Below are positions 55,130 to 64,000 of a stretch of 64,000 nt of DNA, piece by piece. Every line of letters starts with the position of its first letter. Position 1 is the first letter of the stretch. The notes below the pieces were generated by a model. The model ran no database searches and was not told where the DNA came from. It was given only the letters and a program-made list of their open reading frames with translations. This stretch comes from Allium sativum (taxonomy: Eukaryota > Streptophyta > Magnoliopsida > Asparagales > Amaryllidaceae). The translations under genes and the position numbers were made by a program. Location of the stretch: positions 495,778,453 to 495,842,452 of the forward strand of contig CM060923.1 in NCBI GenBank assembly GCA_030737875.1. Direction: 5' to 3'.

Positions 55130-56100
55130 TTCAATTTGAATTCATTTCACTTCGTTTTAAATTCAATTCGAATTCGTTTTCAATTCGATTCAATTCAAAG
55201 TGGTTTTCTACTCGATTCAATTCAAATTGGTTTTCTATTCGAACCAAATTCATTTCATTTTCTATTTGAATCAATTCAAATTGGTTTTCTATTCAAATCA
55301 AATTCGTTTTCTATCCAAATCAAATTCGTTATATATTCAATTGAAATCAAATTCGTTTTCTATTCAAATCAAATTCGTTATATATTCAATTGAAATCAAA
55401 TTCGTTTTCTATTCGAATCAACTCAAATTCGTTTTCTATTCGATTCAATTCAAATTCGTTTTCTATTCGATTCAATTCAAATTGGTTTTCTATTCGATTC
55501 AATTCAAATTGGTTTTCTATTCGATTCAATTCAAATTCGTTTTCTATTCGATTCAATTCAAATTCGTTTTCTATTCGATTCAAATCAAATCCGTTTTCTA
55601 TTCAATTCAATTCAAATTCGTTTTCTATTCAATTCAATTCAAATTCGTTTTCTATTTGATTCAATTCAAATTGGTTTTCTATTCAATTCAATTCAAATTC
55701 GTTTCCTATTCAATTCAATTCAAATTCGTTTTCTATTCGATTCAATTCAATTTCGTTTTCTATTCAATTCAATTCAAATTCGTTCTCCGTTCGATTCAAT
55801 TCAAATTGGTTTTCTATTCGATTCAATTCAAATTCGTTTTCTATTCGATTCAAATCAAATTCGTTTTCTATTCAATTCAATTCAAATTTGTTTTCTATTT
55901 AATTCATTTCGAAATCGTTTTATATTCAATTCATTTCGAAATCGTTTTCAATTTAATTCATTTCGAAATCGTTTTCAATTTAATTCATTTCGAAATCGTT
56001 TTATATTCAATTCATTTCGAAATCGTTTTCAATTTAACTCATTTCGAAATCGGTTTCAATTTAATTCATATCGAAATCGTTTTCAATTCAATTCTTTTCG
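55130..56100 (-). repeat. 27-bp minisatellite in element A 3' LTR
   Basis: About 30 copies of a unit built from ATTCGTTTTCTATTCGA and TTCAATTCAA. Because 27 is a multiple of three, it produces a 317-residue frame (55200-56153) of repeated FYSIQFKFV and a mirrored NRIENEFEL frame; neither is a likely protein. The last third shifts to TTCATTTCGAAATCG units. Confidence 0.92.
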
Positions 56101-56224
56101 AAATGAATAAAATCGATATAAATATCGTTCACGTCAAAATAGCGCATCTCTAATCAATACGGCTTTATATATTTCAATTTTCAAATATTCTATTTCAAAT
56201 ATTTTATTTCAAAATATTCTATTT

Positions 56225-56880
56225 CAAATATTTCGTTCAACACATGACTAATCTCAACGGATGAGTACAGTCAACACATGAACCTTTATTTTATATTGAT
56301 AAAGATGTAAATTTTATTATTGAAATATTTCGTTCAACACATGACTAATCTCAACGGATGAGTACAGTCAACACATGAACATTTATATTATATTGATAAA
56401 GATGTAAATTTTATTATTGAAATATTTCGTTCAACATATGACTAATCTCAACGGATGAGTACAGTCAACACATGAACATTTATATTATATTGATAAAGAT
56501 GTAAATTTTATTATTGAAATATTTCGTTCAACACATGACTAATCTCAACGGATGAGTACAGTCAACACATGAACATTTATATTTTATTATAAAGATGTAA
56601 ATTTTATTATTGAAATATTTCGTTCAACACATGACTAATCTCAACGGATGAGTACAGTCAACACATGAACATTTATATTATATTGATAAAGATGTAAATT
56701 TTATTATTGAAATATTTCGTTCAACACATGACTAATCTCAACGGATGAGTACAGTCAACACATGAACATTTATATTATATTGATAAAGATGTAAATTTTA
56801 TTATTGAAATATTTCGTTCAACACATGACTAATCTCAACGGATGAGTACAGTCAACACATGAACATTTATATTTTATTAT
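56225..56880 (-). repeat. 97-bp tandem repeats in element A 3' LTR
   Basis: Seven copies, with TTCGTTCAACACATGACTAA starting near 56232, 56330, 56426, 56523, 56617, 56717 and 56814. Each also holds CTCAACGGATGAGTACAGTC. Copies are nearly identical, so the array has been homogenised or expanded recently. LTR A2 has three copies. Confidence 0.92.
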
Positions 56881-58004
56881 TCTTTATTTTCTAAATTGGA
56901 ATGAGGCCCAATCAATCACCATATAATGTTAATTATGTGGATTTTCATACATCACACGTATATAATAGCATTGAAAAATAATCAACCATCAACCAAAGTG
57001 CACTACACTGTATAAGCATCAAATATAGATATCTAACGCTTATAACAGCCTGTCAATCAATCGATCGACATATTTAAGCAATCAGGATGAGTGAACTTCA
57101 AATTTCATCCCAACACCCGTGTGGGGTTTCAAACAATCAAACACAGATTTTATTTTGTGCAGTTGGGCAATGTGTAAAATTTATCGTCCCAATCAATGTC
57201 ATTCAAATAGGTGTACATAAACAAACCGTCCGGTTTGTAAATGAATATTTTATTTTATTCACTTCACGTTAAAAATTATATTTTAACGATAAAAACATTT
57301 TATTTTAACACATGGATTTTTATTCAGTTCATTCTTTAAATAAAATGATATTTTTATTTTTCTAACATATTTTAGAAAATTTCGGCAGCATAATGGCACG
57401 ATACTAGAAACGGGACAAGGCCTAGCCTTATCCCCGGACTAGTGAAGGCCCACGCCATTCACATATCAATCAAATCAATTTCATTTCACCAAACAATTCA
57501 ATCCAATCAAATAATCTAACTAATTTATGCAATCAAACAAACAAGTCCATGGTCTGTGGACGATTGTGTCGGGTGCTACTAAACACCGTCTGCATCCTAG
57601 TATATATATATATATATATAACTTGAAAATGAAATTGAAGAGTGAGAAATTCTCACCAATAGCTATCCAACTTCTCGACACTTCAAATGTAGAAGTCTTC
57701 GTCGTTCTCGCCTTTTTATCACCTTCATTGCCCGTAGCCACTACATATATAAAAATCACACATTTTTATATTTTGATGTCTTTAACATAAAAATCACATT
57801 TTTATTTGTTCACTTTCAATTTAAAAATCATATTTTTATAATCGCTTCATACATTTAAAAATCGAATTTTCACTTCGCTATTCAATATATAAAAATCGAA
57901 TTTTTTACTATGTTATATGGATAAAAATTCTATTTTTACATTGCTACTTTATAGATAAAAATAATATTTTTACCTCGCTATTCTCTATACAAAGATTTCG
58001 CCTT

Positions 58005-58290
58005 TTCAAATATGAAGTTTTCGCCTTTTCAAATATGAAGTTTTCGCCTTTTCTAATATGAAGTATTCAAAATCTAATCTTTTCTACATGCTATTCATAT
58101 AATAAAGTCGTATTCCTTTTATTTTCGAAAAAAACCATATCCTTTTATTTTCAAAAACCATATCCTTTTATTTTCAAAAACCATATCCTTTGAGCGTTAA
58201 AAATCATATTTTTACATGAAGAAAAATCATATTTTTACATGAAGAAAAATCATATTTTTACATGAAGAAAAATCATATTTTTATTATCAT
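58005..58290 (-). repeat. Three short tandem arrays in element A 3' LTR
   Basis: Three different units lie side by side: ATATGAAGTTTTCGCC (three copies, about 58010-58065), AACCATATCCTTTTATTTTC (three to four copies, about 58130-58190) and ACATGAAGAAAAATCATATT (four copies, about 58205-58285). Confidence 0.8.
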
Positions 58291-58429
58291 AACTATATAA
58301 AACTGATTTTTTTTCTTCATATGTTTTTAACGTAAAAACTGATTTCTTTCTTCCCTATGTTTAACACATAATAAAATCAGATCAAATAAAAATTAAAATT
58401 AAAAATTAAAAATAAAATAAATAAATAAA

Positions 58430-58760
58430 TGCACCTTAAAGTGTATGGACGTCATTCTCTAACAGGGAGAAGTGGAAGTAGGCGGATTGGTGAAGGAGGA
58501 CGTGGGGGTGGTGGCAACGGAACTGCTCAGGGAGGGAGAAGAGTGGTGCTTGCGCGTCAGGTCGGCAAGGGGGGGCTCGACGAGGTGGCAGCGGCCTTGC
58601 AGAGGGGATGCGACGTCGATTGAAGAAAAAGGGGCGGAGGGTCTTCACGCAGAACGAGAGGAGAGAGAGGGAGCTGGGGATGCGGTGGTTCGGAGGTGGC
58701 GATGGGGAGGCGAGGCCCTCGCCAGGACGGCGGTGCGTCGGTCGATTAGGGCATAGGCTT
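58430..58760 (-). other. GC-rich leader segment in element A 3' LTR
   Basis: On the minus strand a C-rich stretch lies about 0.95-1.3 kb from the LTR start. It corresponds in position to 24150-24490 of A2. Frames of 64-94 residues cross it on both strands and reflect composition. Confidence 0.5.
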
Positions 58761-59721
58761 ATTTTTTTTCTTTTCGTTTTGAAATGAACAGCGGGGCCTG
58801 GGTTGTTAAGGAGAGGGAAGGGGTTTTTTTTTATTTAATTATTTTAATTTCTAAAAAGTTGACTTTTACATACGACCTCTAAACGAGGCCCACCGCCTGT
58901 CGTCCATAGCTAATTACCCCCATTCCGAACACAATGGGATATGTCTCATAGGCTGATTTAGTCGTTTTGATCAGTTTCCGTTGAATTTGCATTTAAATCG
59001 CTATATTGCATTTTAAACGTACATTTCAAATTACCGGGGTCACATACTAACTAGAAAAATTCCAGAAAAATATTTTCTAGCTTCGTATTGACCATACGGT
59101 CCTAACAAAACTAGTTTCGTCGAATTCTGAGACCGTTGGGAAAATGGCCATTTTCCAGTCGATTAAAATCAATTGAAACTGGTGAAACACGTTTTCCTTT
59201 GCCACGCTCACATATTGATTCAAAAAATTATGAAATTTGAAACCTAGCAATAATTTGACACTGCGGATCCAACAAAAGTGGTTTCGTCGAAATCCGAGGT
59301 TGTTTGCAAAATTCCCATTTTTAAGGGCCTGAATTCCATAGTGACTATTCAGAATTTTCAACTGGACATATCTTTTGATTCCTGTTATGAAATTTCGATT
59401 TTTCGGATTCATTGGAAAGATATCGTCAATTAGATCCTAATGTTTTTGGTTTCACTAAAATCCGGATTGTTTTGCACCCGGTACATTCAATTGAAGTTTG
59501 AAATCGAATTATCGAACTACCGCGCCATTTTCAATTCTATTTATAATTATATATAAATATTTATATTCTAACGACGACGTATATAATATATACGTTCGAA
59601 TTATATTCAAAATAAATTTTTCGTTGATATTATTTAAAATAATCTATTTTAAATATTCAAAATTCGATAAAATTGCCAAAACAAAAATTTTAAACTGGCT
59701 CAGATTTTCCGTGTTATTACA

Positions 59722-59743
59722 ATCTCCCCCACTTAAAACTTTT
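59722..59743 (-). other. Polypurine tract of element A
   Basis: On the minus strand AAAAGTTTTAAGTGGGGGAG then AT precedes the LTR start TGTAATAACACGG. Confidence 0.85.
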
Positions 59744-60745
59744 CGTCCCCGAAAAGGAACAAAGTCGGAAGTGGTTTGATTAATCAACTCTACGCTCATT
59801 CTAACTTCCATTCTCCAACTTTTCAGTTTCTGAGAATTTTCAAATTTTCAAAAATTTGACTAACACCCTAAATTTTCGAAAAATTTCGCCATAACCTCCC
59901 CTGCACCGGGAGCCACGGGAAAATCCCGAAATTGCCATATAGGCCTTCTGATCTCAAAAAGAAAAAGAAAAAGCCAAGCGGCTAGCCAATAGGCTCATAA
60001 AATCATCATCACCCAAACAAAACAGTAAATTATAGTAAACATGTACCTATTTGTCGGGCAAACAAATTTTATTCTTCCGCTCTAGCCTCCTTGCTATGAC
60101 CCGTTCAATGTAAGTATATGTATATGCAAGCAAATACGACCAATTTTCAATATAATTCAATATTTGATTCAATTAGGCATAATGGTTCAAAATTAGCAAA
60201 CAAATAAACAAACAACACAAACATCAATCAATTAGTGAATTTAACGTTTCAAATTCATAATTTTGATATATATACAGAAAATCATGTTTTTGATGCCAAT
60301 TCACAACAATGTATTCTAGCTATATAAGTTTTGGTTCTCACACCAGTCTAATGGAAATATATAAATATCCCACCTTCGTCACTCGAATATAAATTCTGAC
60401 GACGAGTACTCAACCATCAGAATCATCTTCGGGCCACTAGAGTATGATTCTATATCTATCCAGTATATTAAAACTTCGAATATACGTTCATGACGCGTAT
60501 ATCCAAAACCTTTATATACTCGATTGTCCATATTCAAAATAAATAAATAATCAAATACGTAGAATTGATTTAAATTTTCAAAACAAAGTTGTTTTCATTT
60601 GAAAAATATACTCTTCACACTCGTTCTAGGATACTACTGATCCTATCTCTAACGAGTCATTCTAATTGGATATTACTAATCCAATATCTGATGAATTCTT
60701 TCGTATGGTTCTAATGTGTCTTGTTCTCGAGCTCTGTAAACCAAA
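59744..60745 (-). other. Non-coding internal region of element A
   Basis: About 1.0 kb with no frame. The part next to the tract (59956-60060) shares AAAAAGCCAAGCGGCT and AAACATGTACCTATTTGTC with the fragment at 1640-1717. Confidence 0.75.
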
Positions 60746-60757
60746 TCTCTGATACCA
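60746..60757 (-). other. Primer binding site of element A, tRNA-Met type
   Basis: On the minus strand TGGTATCAGAGA lies two bases after the LTR end CCGTGTTGTCACA; the last base differs from the usual C. Confidence 0.85.
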
Positions 60758-60759
60758 AA

Positions 60760-63700
60760 TGTGACAACACGGAATTTCGCTCGATCTGAATCAGTCGTTA
60801 AACCGATCTAAACCGTTCGAAACCCCTGATCGTTGAGAAAAGGACAAAATAGAACGCAGACGGAAGAACATTTCATTGTTATTACAACAATTCCATCAGA
60901 TACAAGAATATACAGAGTATAAATGAAATAATTACATTCAATAAATATCAGAGATTACAATAAATTACATAGCAACGGAAAATAATACAAAACACAACTG
61001 AAAGTAATACACGGATACAGAGCTTTCCGAGCATCGTTCCAGCTGTAAATCAGGATCCTGTGAATATAAATCTGCAAACCGAAACAACTAGCTGCCCGTG
61101 CGGAAAATAGGGGCACCCAGAGTTTAGGTTAAAACAATAAACTTCCAGGTCAGTCATGTGACTGGTGTGAGAACTAAAACAGTTATCAATATTGGTTTTA
61201 AAAGAGAGTAATTCAAGGGACCACGCCGTATAACACGGAACGGGTTTTCTTCCAAGAATACCAGTGCATAGAATAAACAACGCAATGCTTTTTCGAAAAA
61301 TGAAGCTATTATAAGACCCAGGTCCCATCACACAATGCAGCGCAAGCCGGAGGATAGGGTTTTCCCTTATAATAGCCAAACATGCTTGGTACGTTTAAAA
61401 CAAATCACTTGATACTATAATAAGTGTATAGTGTCAAAACAATTTCAATCATAAATATAAATCATAGACGGCATAGCATCCCATGCTACTATGTCACCAT
61501 ACTAGTTCTACAATTAAAACCGAAATGCACGTATTGGAAATTAGATTTCCGTCATGAGTCGAGGCAAGGGGAAAGCTCCTCTCCGCGTTTGAGACACTCT
61601 AGCAAATGCCTCAGGACTACACACTCTGGGCAATCCTGGGATCCTCTAAGGTCGGTCCTCACTTACGTTAGAGGATTAATTATGCCTGAACACACGTTTT
61701 CCGGCCCTATAGGACCTATAATCGAGGCGCCTCGCATCCAAACCACAAAGGTGAAAAGTATATAAATGTCAGGGCTGGTAGGTCACTGACACCACCCATA
61801 GCTAGAAAGAAACGTCGTGCACTCCTTGGGTCCTCATCCCGTTTTTGACTCATATCGAGGTGTGAGGCTCGCGAATTAACGTTATACACAAAGCTGCCAC
61901 GTAGGCGTGCTTTGATCATCAACCACAAGACTTTGCTTTTCAACAGAAGCCTTGATCATTGCATCTTAGCGTGCCACATAAGCAAGTCATGCCATGCGAT
62001 TGATATCTATCGATATATAACCTCTAAGCTCATACGTCTCAGAGAAGAGCGTTAAGCAAGAGAATAAATTCTCCGCCGCCAAACAGATATATATTTAACA
62101 GAAATCAATCAACACAGAATAAAATCCAATGTCAGACATACAATCCATTTACAAGTGCGTTCTGGGTCTGAACGAATCCGGAGGCACTTTCCTCGCATAT
62201 CCATCCATCTCCAAGTATGCCTGGACGACCACCAACTATTTCCATCCTCTTGGGTGTACAGCCCAATCAGGATCGTCAGTAATTATCCAAATGATGTGAA
62301 GACTTCCGGTCTTCAACCACCGTCTTCATCTTCGACTTATCGTCGAATCGGTTATTCAGAATGGGTATAAACCCGGCCTTTCCGAACAACCCGCGTATAT
62401 TAAAAACAAATGTTACGCAAACTCAACATACGCCTCATTCCAATTCAGAATATTCTTTTATTCATAAAATCACCTTTTTAGGGAAAGGTTCCCATTAATT
62501 TTATCCAAGATAAATTCTTTAAAATTTATCCTTTAATCTTCCTTTGGATGACATTTCAAACCAAGTTATGGTTTTCTAAACTAGTCGGGATTAGCGAACC
62601 ACACCGAAGTAATTATTTATTTTATTTCCCAATCCCAACCTATTCATCCCATGAAGCAAAACTGGTAATACTCCATATCTAACACCACAGTGTTGTCGGT
62701 AAAATTAATTACCATTTCACGTTCAAATCTAATTAAAGATTTAACTATCGCTTTGGAGCAAAACTGGCGATACTCCATTCTCGCTCATTTCTAAATTTGA
62801 TAATTTAGATTATAGATTTACATTTCAATCTAATTGCAGATTCGTTAAAACTCCTTTTACTGGGTTAAAGAACTAGGTGTTATTTAAAACACAGTTCACG
62901 ATAAACCCAAATCACATTCTATTTATTATCGGGTTAAAGAACTAGTGTTATTTAAAACACCGTTCACGATAAACCCATTTCAAATCCAATCAAATATATT
63001 AGAAATCCCGATTATTTAAAACCCCTTTTTAAATCTAATTTATTTATTTAAAAACAAATCGGGTTTTAAATTTAGTTGAATATAGTTCATTTCGATAAAA
63101 ATCTATTTTTATCTTTTCAAATATGGAGTTTTTCATCCCAAATTTTCCCAAATCATTTCTTATGATTTTACACAAATTATTGACATTTTTAATAATTTTA
63201 TCAAGGCCCGTACAGTCGATTTCCATCAATGGCCATCGAACTGCACTTACAGCGACCTTTTACAAATTTGATTTGGACGTATCTCCAAATCCAACCGTTA
63301 GATTTCAAATTTCTAATATTCGTTAGAAAGCTCTTTTCGATACAAACCCAACGGTTCCGGTTTTAGGAGGATCCGACGGTCGGATCTCCCGTAATGTCTG
63401 TTTGAAATAAATGGTCGAAATTCACGAACTGCCGCGGCGCGTTCTATTCAGGCCATTATATTATATATATATTATATATTTCGTCGATTTCTATTCAAAA
63501 TTGAATTTTATAATTAGTTTTGAATTCGTTTCAAAAATAGTTTCTACCTTTATTCTTATCTATTCAATTCAAGTTTCAATTCAATTTGAATTCATTTCAC
63601 TTCGTTTTAAATTCAATTCGAATTCGTTTTCAATTCGATTCAATTCAAAGTGGTTTTCTATTCGATTCAATTCAAATTGGTTTTCTATTCGAACCAAATT

Positions 63701-64000
63701 CATTTCGTTTTCTATTTGAATCAATTCAAATTGGTTTTCTATTCAAATCAAATTCGTTTTCTATCCAAATCAAATTCGTTATATATTCAATTGAAATCAA
63801 ATTCATTTTCTATTCAAATCAAATTCGTTATATATTCAATTGAAATCAAATTCATTTTCTATTCGATTCAACTCAAATTCGTTTTCTATTCGATTCAATT
63901 CAAATTCATTTTCTATTCGATTCAATTCAAATTGGTTTTCTAATTGATTCAATTCAAATTGGTTTTCTATTCGATTCAATTCAAATTCGTTTTCTATTCG
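60760..64000 (-). repeat. Element A 5' LTR (partial)
   Basis: The first 2016 bases match 26609-28624, after which it runs into sequence matching 54316 onward without interruption. That shows the site before B inserted. The 27-bp minisatellite starts near 63586 and is still running at the window end. Confidence 0.9.

Larger units (their letters stand above)
54316..59721 (-). repeat. Element A 3' LTR, proximal part
   Basis: Starts with the right TACTC copy (54316-54320) and continues collinear with 62771-64000. On the minus strand the LTR begins TGTAATAACACGG at 59721. It contains the 27-bp minisatellite, the 97-bp repeats, a TA run (57600-57620), short A/T-rich repeats (58000-58290) and the GC-rich segment (58430-58760). 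No protein-coding frame is credible. Confidence 0.88.
26609..64000 (-). mobile_element. Element A: non-coding retrotransposon with 7.4-kb LTRs (partial)
   Basis: Minus-strand order: 5' LTR from beyond 64000 down to 60760, primer site 60746-60757, internal DNA 60759-59722, polypurine tract 59743-59722, 3' LTR 59721-26609. The 3' LTR is interrupted by element B and its duplicated target. Removing B and 5 bases leaves an LTR of about 7417 bp against 1038 bp of internal DNA. Shared sequence (26609-28624 and 60760-62775) is the same length, 2016 bp, and differs by several per cent in the first 190 bases, mostly transitions. Nothing codes for gag or pol. The primer site and tract suggest a Ty3/gypsy chromovirus-type partner supplies proteins; this is inference. 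Confidence 0.85.

Noticed and set aside
55200..56153. 317-residue frame of repeated FYSIQFKFV
   Set aside because: It is the translation of a 27-bp minisatellite in an LTR; the opposite strand and another frame are also open for the same reason.
58429..58756. GC-rich frames of 64-94 residues in A's LTR
   Set aside because: Open on both strands because of composition; kept only as a GC-rich leader segment.

Overview
The window is plant nuclear DNA made almost entirely of nested LTR retrotransposons. I see no intact host gene. The evidence for a plant is: Ty3/gypsy proteins of the Tat type (reverse transcriptase, two RNase H domains, integrase), a primer site matching the initiator tRNA-Met, AAGTGGGGGAG polypurine tracts, TATA boxes followed by CT-rich leaders, and a decayed DUF4283 protein of the plant LINE type. 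I cannot name the species.

Left part (1-9025). An LTR-like unit of about 5.9 kb (2129-7986, + strand) starts TGTAATGTCCCG, ends GTTACA and is followed by a tRNA-Met-type primer site. Its last 1.4 kb lies in inverted orientation to 1-1400. Middle left (9026-17953): a tandem LTR-gag-LTR-gag-LTR array of a pol-less, gag-only element on the minus strand, truncated at its right end. It is followed by a decayed DUF4283/zinc-knuckle pseudogene (17954-19068), two LTR fragments (19270-21040) and a stretch with no recognisable gene (21041-23216).

Right part (23217-64000), a nest four deep. A2 is a + strand LTR beginning at 23217. Into it, in opposite orientation, went element A (26609 to beyond 64000), a non-coding element with LTRs of about 7.4 kb around only 1.04 kb of internal DNA. 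Into A's 3' LTR went element B (28625-54315, target duplication TACTC), also non-coding, with LTRs of about 4.95 kb that each carry a tRNA-like sequence. Into B's 3' LTR went element C (32520-46571, target duplication CAGAA), a complete Tat-lineage Ty3/gypsy element whose 873-bp LTRs look identical. LTR divergence falls in the order A > B > C, which agrees with the order of insertion.

Element C is the only unit with intact coding capacity. Gag-protease and reverse transcriptase-RNase H-integrase lie in one frame separated by a single TAG in the context TAG CAA TTA, which is the leaky stop context of tobacco mosaic virus. Between pol and the 3' LTR it carries an antisense gene with three predicted exons, 1165 residues in my splice model. 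The most interesting signals are this stop context and antisense gene, the giant LTRs of A and B in which nearly all the length lies downstream of the promoter, and the tRNA-like units with Pol III boxes in B's LTRs. Coordinates, target duplications and motifs were read by eye; no database search or alignment was run.
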